Translations under genes and position numbers: made by a program
From: Myroides sp. 1354
GTDB lineage: Bacteria > Bacteroidota > Bacteroidia > Flavobacteriales > Flavobacteriaceae
Direction of reading: 5' to 3'
Length of the DNA stretch: 64,000 bases
NCBI RefSeq assembly: GCF_030324495.1
Contig: NZ_JACAGN010000010.1
Span: 32,971-96,970 of the forward strand
In this document: positions 52,514-60,840 of the stretch, one piece after another
How the letters are laid out: each line of letters opens with the position of its first letter
How positions within the stretch are numbered: the stretch's first letter is position 1
The notes under the pieces: model-generated
Seen by the model: only the letters and a program-made list of their open reading frames with translations
Database searches by the model: none
What the model was told of the DNA's origin: nothing

Positions 52514-52750
52514 ATGTCAAGAGTTTGTGAAATTACCGGAAAGAGAGCGATGGTTGGAAACAACGTCTCTCACGCGATGAATAAAACTAAAAGAAAGTTT
52601 TCTGTAAACTTAATTAAAAAACGTTTTTACATTGCTGAAGAAGACAGATGGGTAACATTAAAATTGTCTACCACTGCATTAAAAACAATTAATAAGAAAG
52701 GTATTACTGCTGTTTTGAAAGAAGCAAGAGTAAAAGGATTAGTAAAGTAA
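52514..52750 (+). CDS. rpmB: Ribosomal protein bL28
   Basis: A 78-residue 50S protein with [29 protein letters not shown] typical of L28 (parts at 1-29). No CxxC zinc motif pairs are present beyond Cys5, so it is the zinc-free form. First gene of rpmB-rpmG-DUF4295. Confidence 0.97.
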   Translation: MSRVCEITGKRAMVGNNVSHAMNKTKRKFSVNLIKKRFYIAEEDRWVTLKLSTTALKTINKKGITAVLKEARVKGLVK

Positions 52751-52776
52751 TTCGACCATAAAAAACAAGGAAAACG

Positions 52777-52959
52777 ATGGCAAAGAAAGGTAATAGAATC
52801 CAAGTAATCTTAGAGTGTACTGAACATAAAGCATCTGGTTTACCAGGTACTTCAAGATATATCACGACTAAGAACAAGAAAAACACACCTGATAGATTGG
52901 AAATTAAAAAATTCAACCCTATCATGAAAAAAGTAACAATTCATAAAGAAATTAAATAA
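52777..52959 (+). CDS. rpmG: Ribosomal protein bL33
   Basis: A 60-residue 50S protein: [18 protein letters not shown], then [20 protein letters not shown]. Only one Cys, so zinc-independent form. It lies between rpmB and the DUF4295 gene, a Bacteroidota-specific order. Confidence 0.97.
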   Translation: MAKKGNRIQVILECTEHKASGLPGTSRYITTKNKKNTPDRLEIKKFNPIMKKVTIHKEIK

Positions 52960-52966
52960 TTAAGTC

Positions 52967-53119
52967 ATGGCAAAGAAAACCGTAGCTACTTTAAGAACAT
53001 CTTCTAAGAAGTTGACTAAAGCAATTAAAATGGTTAGATCTCCAAAGACAGGTGCTTACACATTTGTTGAGTCTGTTATGGCTCCTGATTTTGTAGATGA
53101 ATTCTTGAGTAAAAAGTAA
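52967..53119 (+). CDS. DUF4295 small basic protein
   Basis: A 50-residue protein (MAKKTVATLRTSSKKLTKAI, then RSPKTGAYTFVESVMAPDFV and a KK end), lying 7 bases after rpmG. DUF4295 is found in Bacteroidota at exactly this place; the basic composition and context suggest a ribosome-associated protein, but no role is proven. Terminator follows. Confidence 0.9.
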   Translation: MAKKTVATLRTSSKKLTKAIKMVRSPKTGAYTFVESVMAPDFVDEFLSKK

Positions 53120-53138
53120 TTTACCATTAAATATCTTG

Positions 53139-53170
53139 AAAAAAAGCTGCCTGATACAGGTAGCTTTTTT
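53139..53170 (+). terminator. Terminator after the rpmB operon
   Basis: AAAAAGCTGCCTG / CAGGTAGCTTTTTT stem with a 3-base loop. Confidence 0.85.
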
Positions 53171-53226
53171 CATTTTTATACACTTTAGTTATAGCAACCG
53201 CTATAAGATGATATACTTTTATTCTT

Positions 53227-53234
53227 TATATTTG
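53227..53234 (+). promoter_or_regulatory. -7 box (TATATTTG) of ftsY
   Basis: Exact TANNTTTG match 20 bases before the ftsY ATG. Confidence 0.6.
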
Positions 53235-53254
53235 TACAAACTAATAGGAACGTT

Positions 53255-54208
53255 ATGAGTTTTTTTAAAAGAATATTTTCTTCAGAAAAAAAGGAAACTT
53301 TAGATAAGGGATTGGAGAAGTCAAAAACGTCTTTTTTCTCTAAATTAACCAAAGCAGTCGCTGGAAAATCTAAAGTTGATGACGATGTTTTAGATAATCT
53401 AGAAGAGGTATTAGTTACTTCTGATGTTGGAGTAAACACAACATTAAAGATTATTGATCGCATTGAAGCAAGAGTTACCCGTGATAAATACGTTGGAACA
53501 GAAGAACTGAATCAAATTTTGAGAGAGGAAATCGCAGGATTACTGTCTGAAACTGGATTAGGTGAATCAACAGAATTTGAAATTCCAAAAGATAAAAAGC
53601 CTTATGTCATCATGGTTGTAGGGGTAAATGGTGCTGGAAAAACAACAACCATTGGAAAATTGGCGTATCAATTTAAGAAAGCAGGACTAAATGTGGTGTT
53701 AGGTGCCGCTGATACGTTTAGAGCAGCCGCTATTGATCAACTACAAGTATGGGCAGATCGCGTTGGAGTGCCTATTGTACGTCAACAAATGGGAAGTGAT
53801 CCAGCTTCAGTAGCTTTTGATACGTTACAATCGGCTGTAACACAAGGTGCCGATGTTGTAATTATTGATACGGCAGGACGTTTACACAACAAGGTGAACT
53901 TGATGAATGAACTTTCAAAGGTGAAACGCGTGATGCAAAAGGTCATCGCTGATGCACCTCATGATGTTATGTTGGTGCTAGATGGCTCTACAGGACAAAA
54001 TGCCTTTGAACAAGCCAAACAGTTCACCGCAGCAACTGAAGTTACTTCTTTAGCGGTAACTAAATTAGACGGTACAGCAAAAGGAGGAGTCGTTATTGGT
54101 ATTTCGGATGAATTTAGAATTCCCGTTCGCTATATCGGTGTTGGGGAAGGTATTGAAGATTTACAAGTGTTCAACAAATACGAATTTGTCGATTCATTTT
54201 TTAAATAG
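53255..54208 (+). CDS. ftsY: Signal recognition particle receptor FtsY
   Basis: GTPase that docks ribosome-SRP complexes at the membrane. The 317-residue protein has a short basic N-terminus (no long acidic A domain), the N domain (about 20-95) and the G domain: P-loop GVNGAGKTTT (about 124-133), DTFRAAAIDQL (about 154-164), IIDTAGRLH (about 206-214), TKLDGTAKGG (about 269-278) and the closing GVGEGIEDLQVF. Complete and of usual length for the phylum. Confidence 0.97.
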   Translation: MSFFKRIFSSEKKETLDKGLEKSKTSFFSKLTKAVAGKSKVDDDVLDNLEEVLVTSDVGVNTTLKIIDRIEARVTRDKYVGTEELNQILREEIAGLLSETGLGESTEFEIPKDKKPYVIMVVGVNGAGKTTTIGKLAYQFKKAGLNVVLGAADTFRAAAIDQLQVWADRVGVPIVRQQMGSDPASVAFDTLQSAVTQGADVVIIDTAGRLHNKVNLMNELSKVKRVMQKVIADAPHDVMLVLDGSTGQNAFEQAKQFTAATEVTSLAVTKLDGTAKGGVVIGISDEFRIPVRYIGVGEGIEDLQVFNKYEFVDSFFK

Positions 54209-54216
54209 AGTTTAGC

Positions 54217-54651
54217 ATGCGCAGTATACAAGTTTTTTTTAGCTTATTTCTTCTCATTCTTTTACAAGCTTGTCAGTCTAAAGCGGATGTAGAGGCGGTG
54301 AAAAATCATATTACTGGATATTGGGAAATTGAAAAAGCCGAATTACCAGATGGTTCAGAAAAAGATTATACGATTAATTCAACTATCGATTATTTTGAAT
54401 TAAAAGAAGATCAAACAGGGGTTCGTTATAAAGTAGTTCCTCAGTTTAATGGGGAGTATTTAACGAATGACATGCCAGAAGCTTTTACCATAGCAGAAAA
54501 AGAGGGAGCTGTTTGGCTCATGTACAAGACGGATTTCGCCACCTGGGAGGAACGTGTGATATCCGTGAATGAAGAGCAAATGGTGATGGAAAATGAAAAC
54601 AAAATCAAATACTTCTATAAAAAAGCACAGAAAATTCAAATTACTGAGTAA
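54217..54651 (+). CDS. Hypothetical lipoprotein, lipocalin-like
   Basis: A 144-residue lipoprotein (FLLILLQACQSK, lipid Cys19) whose mature part begins GYWEIEKAELPDGSEKDYTI, the start of many lipocalin-like DUFs, and is beta-rich throughout. Ligand unknown. It lies 8 bases after ftsY and 2 bases before the DUF721 gene, hence in that operon; this order is common in flavobacteria. Confidence 0.65.
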   Translation: MRSIQVFFSLFLLILLQACQSKADVEAVKNHITGYWEIEKAELPDGSEKDYTINSTIDYFELKEDQTGVRYKVVPQFNGEYLTNDMPEAFTIAEKEGAVWLMYKTDFATWEERVISVNEEQMVMENENKIKYFYKKAQKIQITE

Positions 54652-54653
54652 CC

Positions 54654-54983
54654 GTGAATAAAAACAATCCTTACAACCGAAATAAAATTAGCCCTCGTAC
54701 TCGAGAAGGTAAAGGTATATCTGAATTGTTACAACTGTTTAGAACAGAAAACAACTTGGATCAAGGATTGAATGAGTTTGATGTATATGAAGCTTGGAAG
54801 GCCGTGTTAGGACCTGGAATAACTTCTTATACGTTAGATATCGCTTTTAAGCGAACAACGTTGTACGTCAAATTATCTTCTTCTATTGTTCGTGATGAAT
54901 TGAGTTATGGAAGAGAAAAAATTATCAAGATGTTGAACGAAGAATTAAAACGCGAGTTAATTACAGACTTAGTTTTGAGATAA
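54654..54983 (+). CDS. DUF721 (DciA-like) protein
   Basis: A 109-residue protein starting with GTG: GISELLQLFRTENNLDQGLNEF (parts about 22-43), VYEAWKAVLGPGITSYT (about 44-60) and LYVKLSSSIVRDELSYGREKI match the DUF721/DciA KH-like domain. In other phyla DciA loads the replicative helicase DnaB; whether the Bacteroidota form does so is inference. Last gene of the ftsY operon, with terminator. Confidence 0.82.
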   Translation: MNKNNPYNRNKISPRTREGKGISELLQLFRTENNLDQGLNEFDVYEAWKAVLGPGITSYTLDIAFKRTTLYVKLSSSIVRDELSYGREKIIKMLNEELKRELITDLVLR

Positions 54984-54990
54984 AAGATAC

Positions 54991-55025
54991 AGCGACAAGA
55001 ACCAAAAGTTCGTGTCGCTTTTTTT
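54991..55025 (+). terminator. Terminator after the DUF721 gene
   Basis: AGCGACAAGAAC / GTTCGTGTCGCT stem with a 5-base loop and T7. Confidence 0.85.
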
Positions 55026-55032
55026 GTTTCAC

Positions 55033-55058
55033 AATAAAAGACTTTTTCGTCTTTTATT
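55033..55058. promoter_or_regulatory. Inverted-repeat operator of the Rrf2 gene
   Basis: Perfect palindrome AATAAAAGAC-N6-GTCTTTTATT. It covers the -33 region of the Rrf2 promoter and is related to the sites before norZ and nirK, so autoregulation by the Rrf2 protein is likely. Confidence 0.7.
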
Positions 55059-55071
55059 ATGAAAAATAGTT

Positions 55072-55079
55072 TATCTTTG
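55072..55079 (+). promoter_or_regulatory. -7 box (TATCTTTG) of the Rrf2 gene
   Basis: Exact TANNTTTG match. It lies downstream of an in-frame ATG at 55059, which rules that ATG out as the start; the ATG at 55098 is used. Confidence 0.65.
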
Positions 55080-55097
55080 TCTGGTAATCGTAAAGGT

Positions 55098-55532
55098 ATG
55101 TTTTCTAAAGCTTGTGAATACGCAATTCGATCTGTTGTTTTTATTTCGGTATCCTCACTGAAAGAAACGCGCGTAGGCTTTAAAGAAATTGCCAAAGAAA
55201 TAGATGCTCCCGAAGCATTTGTTGCTAAGATTTTACAAAAATTAGTCAAAGGAGGAATTATTGCATCCAGTAAAGGAGCAGGAGGAGGATTTGAAATTCC
55301 CGTGCAACAATTAGATCAAATCAAATTGTGTGAAGTGGTTAATGTAATTGATGGTGACTCCATTTACAAAGGTTGTGGATTGGGCCTAGCGCAGTGCTCA
55401 GAAACACATCCTTGCCCCGTTCATTTTAAATTCAAGTCGATTCGAAATGAATTAAAACAAATGTTAGAAACAACTTCTTTAAAAGAGCTCGCCAATGGTA
55501 CCAAGTCTGGCGATACTTTTTTAAAGATCTAA
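55098..55532 (+). CDS. Rrf2-family regulator, NsrR-like
   Basis: A 144-residue Rrf2 protein. N-terminal winged helix: MFSKACEYAIRSVVFIS, then VGFKEIAKEIDAPEAFVAKI (parts at about 25-50) and a Gly-rich wing SSKGAGGGFEI. Three Cys in CGLGLAQCSETHPC (about 94-107; spacing x6 and x5) match the Fe-S cluster loop of NsrR/IscR-type sensors. Its neighbour is norZ-ric, and a shared inverted repeat is found at its own promoter, norZ and nirK. NO-sensing repression is the natural inference. The start is fixed by the promoter position. Confidence 0.85.
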   Translation: MFSKACEYAIRSVVFISVSSLKETRVGFKEIAKEIDAPEAFVAKILQKLVKGGIIASSKGAGGGFEIPVQQLDQIKLCEVVNVIDGDSIYKGCGLGLAQCSETHPCPVHFKFKSIRNELKQMLETTSLKELANGTKSGDTFLKI

Positions 55533-55569
55533 GTGTAGGAGGGATCTATATTCCCTTTTTTTATAACCA

Positions 55570-55595
55570 AATAAAGGATAAAAAAGTCTTCTATT
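55570..55595. promoter_or_regulatory. Inverted-repeat operator of norZ-ric
   Basis: AATAAAGGAT-N6-GTCTTCTATT; 7 of 10 positions of the arms are complementary and the layout equals the Rrf2 and nirK sites. Its centre is 16.5 bp from the end of the -7-like TATTTTTA (55592-55599), exactly as at nirK. The implied start is at about 55603, next to the ATG, so the transcript may be leaderless. Confidence 0.6.
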
Positions 55596-55603
55596 TTTAC
55601 TGT

Positions 55604-57850
55604 ATGAATACAAGTCAGAAAAAATTATGGATAGCATTTGCGATAGTGATGTTATTCTCCTTCGGGGTACTCGGTTATTTTGGTATAGAAATTTACCAAG
55701 AAGCACCGCCTATACCTACGGAAGTTCGAACAATTGAAGGACAAGTAGTCCTTACAGCCCAAGATATTAAAGATGGTCAGAATGTTTGGCAAAGTATTGG
55801 TGGGCAAGAAGTGGGGTCTATTTGGGGACATGGGGCTTATGTAGCACCCGATTGGACCGCCGATTATTTACACCGCGAAGCACTGTTTTTATTGGATTAC
55901 TATGCAAAGGAGGTCTATGGTAAAACCTACCAGGCGGCTAGTGAAGAAGAACAAGCATTTTTGCAGGCGCGTTTACAGCGCATGATTCGCTCTAATACCT
56001 ATGATCAAACTACGGGGGTTTTGACCATTACAGATGAACGCAATTTGGCTCGTTTATATCTCGATGATTATTACAGTAAGTTATTTACTGATGATCCTGC
56101 TTTCGATCAATTGCGCAAAGATTATGCGATTCCCAATATGGCGATTAAAGATACAGGGCGATTAAAGCAGATGAATGCTTTTTTCTTTTGGGCTACATGG
56201 GCAACCGTAACAAATCGACCAGCTAGTGAGATTAGTTATACCCATAATTGGCCTGCAGATGATTTAGTTGGAAATAAGGCGACAACCCCTTTATTAGCTT
56301 GGTCAGGCGTAAGTATTATTCTGTTGATTTTTGCCGTGGGGGTTTTGGTCTATTATCACGTGGCATCCAAGAAAGAGGAGGAAGAATTAATTCCTGTTGC
56401 AGATCCTGTTTCCAATGGAGTGACAACAAAAAGCATGACAAGGCTCAAAAAGTATTTTTGGGTCGTTAGTTTACTGATGGTTCTTCAGGTTGGATTGGGA
56501 ATTATCACAGCACACTATGGAGTAGAAGGACAAGGATTGTACGGTATTCCATTGGATCAGATTTTGCCTTATTCGGTTACGCGAACCTGGCATACGCAAT
56601 TGGCTATTTTTTGGATTGCTACTGCTTGGTTGGGAACAGGATTGTATATTGCTCCTGCTGTAGGGGGCAAAGATCCAAAGTATCAAGTTTTTGGCGTAGA
56701 CTTTTTATTTGTAGCCTTACTTATTATTGTCCTAGGTTCTATGATTGGGCAATGGTTTGGGATTATGCAAAAATTAGATCTCGTACAAAATTTCTGGTTT
56801 GGACATCAAGGATATGAATATGTCGATTTAGGGCGTTTTTGGCAACTCTTTTTATTTGTGGGACTATTTCTATGGCTCGCTTTAATGATTCGACCTTTAC
56901 TGCCTGTTTTAAAGGCTAAAGATGGACAACACAACCTCATCGTTCTATTTCTTATTTCTTGTGGGGCAATCGCTTTATTTTACGGTGCTGGACTGATGTG
57001 GGGAAGACAAACGAATCTCGCTATAGCAGAATATTGGAGATGGTGGGTTGTACATTTATGGGTAGAAGGATTTTTTGAAGTATTTGCTACCGTGGTTTTA
57101 GCCTTTTTATTTGTGCGTTTAGGGTTGATTAAAACCAAAACAGCTACGAATGGGGCGCTCTTTTCAACCATTATTTTTATGTCAGGAGGGATTATTGGTA
57201 CGTTTCATCACCTTTATTTCGCGGGAACGCCAACTGCTGTTATGGCATTAGGGGCTACGTTTAGTGCCTTGGAAGTTGTTCCATTAACGTTGATTGGATA
57301 TGAGGCCTATGAAAATTATAAGGTATCAACACATAAGGGATGGTTACAAGATTACAAATGGCCAATTTACTTTATGGTGGCTGTAGCTTTTTGGAATTTC
57401 TTAGGGGCAGGAGTGTTTGGCTTTATTATTAATCCTCCAATAGCGCTGTATTATGTGCAAGGATTGAATACCACACCGCTTCATGGGCATACCGCCTTGT
57501 TTGGGGTATATGGCATGCTGGGAATTGGTTTAATGCTATTCGTTTTACGCAGCATGTACAGACAGGTACAATGGAATGATAAATTGTTAAAAATAGGGTT
57601 TTGGGGACTGAATATAGGGTTGTTATTAATGGCTTTATTGAGTCTTTTACCCATCGGTATTTGGCAGGCAATTGAAAGTATACAGCATGGAATGTGGTAT
57701 GCGCGTTCAAGTGAATTGATGCAATTGCCCGCTATGAATACACTCAAATGGCTTCGTACCATCGGAGACGTGATATTTACTATAGGCATTTTTGCCATCG
57801 TCCTATTCATATTTAAACTAACATTAAAAAAATATTTGCATGAAAAATAG
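55604..57850 (+). CDS. norZ: Quinol-dependent nitric oxide reductase
   Basis: A 748-residue haem-copper superfamily enzyme that reduces 2 NO to N2O with quinol. It has the qNOR N-terminal extension with TM1 (about 9-27) and the NorC-like soluble domain without haem c motif (about 30-215; DGQNVWQSIGGQEVGSIWGHG and DWTADYLHREAL), then the NorB-like 12-helix part with His ligands in TRTWHTQLAIFW (about 324-335), WWVVHLWVEGFFE (about 482-494; Glu next to FeB) and GTFHHLYFAG (about 528-537). HGHTALFGVYGMLGIG ends the ligand set. Overlaps ric by 11 bases. Confidence 0.95.
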   Translation: MNTSQKKLWIAFAIVMLFSFGVLGYFGIEIYQEAPPIPTEVRTIEGQVVLTAQDIKDGQNVWQSIGGQEVGSIWGHGAYVAPDWTADYLHREALFLLDYYAKEVYGKTYQAASEEEQAFLQARLQRMIRSNTYDQTTGVLTITDERNLARLYLDDYYSKLFTDDPAFDQLRKDYAIPNMAIKDTGRLKQMNAFFFWATWATVTNRPASEISYTHNWPADDLVGNKATTPLLAWSGVSIILLIFAVGVLVYYHVASKKEEEELIPVADPVSNGVTTKSMTRLKKYFWVVSLLMVLQVGLGIITAHYGVEGQGLYGIPLDQILPYSVTRTWHTQLAIFWIATAWLGTGLYIAPAVGGKDPKYQVFGVDFLFVALLIIVLGSMIGQWFGIMQKLDLVQNFWFGHQGYEYVDLGRFWQLFLFVGLFLWLALMIRPLLPVLKAKDGQHNLIVLFLISCGAIALFYGAGLMWGRQTNLAIAEYWRWWVVHLWVEGFFEVFATVVLAFLFVRLGLIKTKTATNGALFSTIIFMSGGIIGTFHHLYFAGTPTAVMALGATFSALEVVPLTLIGYEAYENYKVSTHKGWLQDYKWPIYFMVAVAFWNFLGAGVFGFIINPPIALYYVQGLNTTPLHGHTALFGVYGMLGIGLMLFVLRSMYRQVQWNDKLLKIGFWGLNIGLLLMALLSLLPIGIWQAIESIQHGMWYARSSELMQLPAMNTLKWLRTIGDVIFTIGIFAIVLFIFKLTLKKYLHEK

Positions 57851-58556
57851 AACAATAGGCTCATTTGTAGCAGAAGATTTTAGAACAGCAGCTGTATTCA
57901 ATAAATATGGAATTGATTTTTGCTGTAAAGGGGGACGTACCCTGGATGAAGTATGTGATAAAAAGTCCGTGGATGCTGCGGAATTAATAGGGGAATTAGA
58001 ACGCTTATTAAGCCAACAAGCAGTAAATAATATCGACTTTAGACATTGGCCCTTAGATTTATTGGCGGATTATATTGAAAAAACACACCATCGCTATGTG
58101 GAAGAAAAAATACCAGTGTTGTTGCAGTTTCTCAATAAGTTGAGTAAAGTTCACGGAGAAAGACATCCCGAATTACATGAAATTAATGAATTGTTTATTG
58201 GATGTGCGCAAGAACTCAGTCAACATTTGAAAAAAGAAGAATTGGTGTTATTTCCTTTTGTGCGCAAAATGGTATCAGCAACTCTTACAGGACAAGCGAT
58301 AGAAGCACCCCATTTTGGTACGGTTGAGAATCCAGTGGCTATGATGATGCATGAGCATGATGGAGAAGGAGAGCGCTTTCGAAAAATTGCTGCTTTGTCC
58401 AATAATTATACGCCTCCAGCGGATGCCTGTAATACTTACAAAGTAACCTTTGCCATGCTGAAAGAATTTGAAGAAGATTTGCACAAACACATTCACTTAG
58501 AAAACAACATTCTCTTTCCTAGTGCAATTGTATTGGAACAGAAATTCAATTCATAA
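57840..58556 (+). CDS. ric: Iron-sulfur cluster repair di-iron protein Ric (ScdA/YtfE)
   Basis: Repairs Fe-S centres damaged by NO or peroxide. The 238-residue protein has the N-terminal ScdA_N domain (about 1-55; IGSFVAEDFRTAAVFNKYGIDFCCKGG, parts) with its Cys pair CC, and a hemerythrin-like domain with iron-ligand His in IEKTHHRYV (about 77-85), VHGERHPEL (about 100-108), QHLKKEELVLFPFV, MMHEHDGEGE (about 160-169) and DLHKHIHLENNILFP. All di-iron His/Glu residues appear present. Translationally coupled to norZ by an 11-base overlap, so NO reduction and damage repair are made together. Confidence 0.95.
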   Translation: MKNRTIGSFVAEDFRTAAVFNKYGIDFCCKGGRTLDEVCDKKSVDAAELIGELERLLSQQAVNNIDFRHWPLDLLADYIEKTHHRYVEEKIPVLLQFLNKLSKVHGERHPELHEINELFIGCAQELSQHLKKEELVLFPFVRKMVSATLTGQAIEAPHFGTVENPVAMMMHEHDGEGERFRKIAALSNNYTPPADACNTYKVTFAMLKEFEEDLHKHIHLENNILFPSAIVLEQKFNS

Positions 58557-58565
58557 ATAAACAAT

Positions 58566-58595
58566 AAAAGTGCCTCGTTTTTAGAGGCACTTTTT
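58566..58595 (+). terminator. Terminator after norZ-ric
   Basis: AAAAGTGCCTC / GAGGCACTTTTT stem with a 7-base loop. Confidence 0.85.
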
Positions 58596-58656
58596 CCTTA
58601 AATAAGAAAATAATCTTGTACTTTTAAAGAAGCACTGTCAGTCTAAAGAACAAATT

Positions 58657-59115
58657 ATGAATGAAATTCACCTTTTATTACTGCTCCATTTACTGGGTGC
58701 AACTATTTGGGTAGGGGGACATATTTTATTGAGTGTCATTATCCTCCCTCAAGTTTGGAAAGAAAAATCAGTAGAAAAGCTATTTGCTTTTGAAAGTAGA
58801 TACGAGTGGATTGGTATGCCCGCATTAGCTGTGATGCTTATAACGGGAGTGAGAATGGCTTATTTGTACAACGTGAGAATAACAACGTGGTTCGCATTTA
58901 AAACCCCAATTGAAACAGTGATTTCACTCAAACTACTCTGTTTGTTCAGTCTTGTTTTATTTGCGTTGAGTGCACAATGCTTTGTTTTACCACGATTGAA
59001 AACAAATATTGAGAAACTGCCTTTAATGGCTTTTCACATCCTCTCCGTAACATGCATTAGCATCGTTATGCTTGTTTTAGGTAGTTTTGTTCGATATGGA
59101 GGAATCTCCCTTTAA
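58657..59115 (+). CDS. CopD-like four-helix membrane protein
   Basis: A 152-residue protein with four TM helices. LLLHLLGATIWVGGHILLSV (about 7-26), with His in helix 1 and in GGH, and FKTPIETVISLKLL resemble the CopD/DUF2269-like haem- or copper-binding membrane family. Such genes are often near NO reductases in Bacteroidota; their role there is unknown. Its 3' end overlaps the convergent HxlR gene by 39 bases. A -7-like TAATCTTG is at 58611-58618. Confidence 0.7.
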   Translation: MNEIHLLLLLHLLGATIWVGGHILLSVIILPQVWKEKSVEKLFAFESRYEWIGMPALAVMLITGVRMAYLYNVRITTWFAFKTPIETVISLKLLCLFSLVLFALSAQCFVLPRLKTNIEKLPLMAFHILSVTCISIVMLVLGSFVRYGGISL

Positions 59116-59487
59116 TTTGTCCGTATCATCCTGAAGGGCACGGTGTTTTGCTCCCCATGCTTCTAAGGCAGGCCATATCGGAAGCAAATCTTGAGCAATG
59201 GATGTCAACGCATATTCTACGCGTGGGGGAACTTCAGCAAATACTTGCCTCTGAATTAATTGATCTGCCTCTAATTCTTTTAATTGAAGGGAAAGCATAC
59301 GATCCGTAATACCGTAAACTTTTTCTTTTAATTCATTAAAGCGCAATACTTCGTATTCGGCCAGGTTAAACAGAATCATCATTTTCCAACGACCTCCTAT
59401 TTTACAAATGGTATAAATGGCATCGCAATTTGTTGTGATAAAATCTCTATTGATGCTATTGGTTGAATTTTCTTTTCTCTTTGCCAT
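59077..59487 (-). CDS. HxlR-family transcription regulator
   Basis: A 136-residue MarR-like winged-helix protein: CDAIYTICKIGGRWKMMILFNL (parts at about 21-42), LRFNELKEKVYGITDRMLSLQLKELEAD (about 48-75) and the wing EVPPRVEYALTSIAQDLLPI. Such proteins often repress or activate a divergent gene in response to thiol-reactive or electrophilic compounds. The divergent neighbour is an MFS exporter, the probable target. A 12-bp inverted repeat lies between them. Confidence 0.9.
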   Translation of the reverse strand: MAKRKENSTNSINRDFITTNCDAIYTICKIGGRWKMMILFNLAEYEVLRFNELKEKVYGITDRMLSLQLKELEADQLIQRQVFAEVPPRVEYALTSIAQDLLPIWPALEAWGAKHRALQDDTDKLKGDSSISNKTT

Positions 59488-59547
59488 GACTTACAAAATT
59501 GTTAGCTACTCACATTAGCGGTCTCACTAGTTCTTGAGCGTTGTGCA

Positions 59548-59615
59548 TTATACTTTTGTTCGAGTGAATACAAAGCAATAAAAACAACAATCGCTTTGTC
59601 TTTACAAAAGTATAA
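59548..59615. promoter_or_regulatory. Inverted repeat in the HxlR/MFS intergenic region
   Basis: TTATACTTTTGT (59548-59559) and ACAAAAGTATAA (59604-59615) are perfect 12-bp inverted copies 44 bp apart. Each arm contains TACTTTTG, an exact -7 box pointing inward (plus strand at 59551-59558, minus strand at 59605-59612). They may be paired promoters, operators for HxlR, or both. Confidence 0.55.
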
Positions 59616-59626
59616 CGATTATTTTT

Positions 59627-60769
59627 ATGAAGAAATATGCCTACGTAGGAGCTCTTGGTTTATTGAGCATTATTACCACTGAATTTGGTGTAATTGGGGT
59701 ATTACCGCAAATTGCATCCCATTATCAAATTTCCATTGATCAAGCCAGTTGGTTGTTGAGTGGTTTTGCTTTAGTTATTGCCTTGTTTGGCCCTTTTATG
59801 ACAATGTTGACTGCCCGCATGGAGAAAAAAACAACGATGCTGCTCGCTATTGCCCTGTTTAGTATTACCAGTTTTGGCTCTGTTTTACTGCCTTCTTTCG
59901 GGATATTATTAATCTTGCGAATGATTCCCGCTTTACTACAACCTGTGTATATTGCCAATGCTTTAGCCATAGCTGTAAATACGAGTCCCAAAGACCAATC
60001 GAGCAATAGAATGAGCATTGTATTTAGCGGAATAACCATTGCTTCGTTTACAACTATTCCTTTGGCTACATACTGGACCAATCTCGTTGGTTTACAAGCT
60101 ATTTTTATCATTCAAGGAATAATTAGCGCACTTGCGTTCGCTGCAATCTATTTGGTATTGCCTAAGGTTCAAGGAGAAAAAACAAACATAAAAATTAGTG
60201 AATTGAACTTGCTGAAAAAAGCTTCCTTTATTCGAAGTGCACTGGTTAATCTATTCGTAATTGCTATGTGGTTTAGTGTCTATAGTTACTTTGCAGACTA
60301 CCTCAACAAAGAAAAACAATTATCGGGATTTGAAGTGAGTTTGATGATTCTACTATTTGGTGTAGTGGGGGTAATTGCCATGTATATGGGAGGGAAAATA
60401 TTGGCAAAAGGCGTGGTATTTAGCAATGTGTTTTATGTGATAGGCGCAATGGGGATCGCTATATTGCTGTATTTGTCAGGAAATAATTTCTTTTTGATTA
60501 CCGGGTTAATTGCCATTTGGAGCTTGTTTTATACACCTGTTTTTCTCAATGTCACTGCTTTTTTACAACGAACAACGGCTGTTCCTTTTGAATTGGGTAG
60601 TAGTCTCTCCACCTCTTTAGGGAATTTAGGTATTGCTGTTGGTACTTTTGTAGGAGGAAAAGTGATCACGGATTATGGAATGCAAGAATTACCTCTAGTT
60701 ATGTTGGGATTTGCAGGAGTAAGTTTGATTTTGATTGTTCTTGTCTCCCGAAAGAATGAGATTCGATAA
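59627..60769 (+). CDS. MFS drug-efflux-type transporter
   Basis: A 380-residue 12-TM transporter of the DHA1 (arabinose efflux/chloramphenicol exporter) type: TTEFGVIGVLPQIASHYQIS (about 17-36), QASWLLSGFALVIALFGPF (about 39-57) with motif A-like LTARMEKKTTMLLAI and NVTAFLQRTTAVPFELGSS late. Substrate unknown. Divergent from hxlR, hence probably induced by the compound it exports. Confidence 0.87.
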   Translation: MKKYAYVGALGLLSIITTEFGVIGVLPQIASHYQISIDQASWLLSGFALVIALFGPFMTMLTARMEKKTTMLLAIALFSITSFGSVLLPSFGILLILRMIPALLQPVYIANALAIAVNTSPKDQSSNRMSIVFSGITIASFTTIPLATYWTNLVGLQAIFIIQGIISALAFAAIYLVLPKVQGEKTNIKISELNLLKKASFIRSALVNLFVIAMWFSVYSYFADYLNKEKQLSGFEVSLMILLFGVVGVIAMYMGGKILAKGVVFSNVFYVIGAMGIAILLYLSGNNFFLITGLIAIWSLFYTPVFLNVTAFLQRTTAVPFELGSSLSTSLGNLGIAVGTFVGGKVITDYGMQELPLVMLGFAGVSLILIVLVSRKNEIR

Positions 60770-60776
60770 AATAGAA

Positions 60777-60816
60777 CTACTGCTCTGACTATCTATAGTA
60801 TAGTCTGGAGCAGTAG
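60777..60816. terminator. Bidirectional hairpin between the MFS gene and the sco gene
   Basis: CTACTGCTC / GAGCAGTAG outer stem and GACTAT / ATAGTC inner stem, between convergent genes. Confidence 0.7.
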
Positions 60817-60840
60817 ATTCTTTGATCAATAATTAACTAC

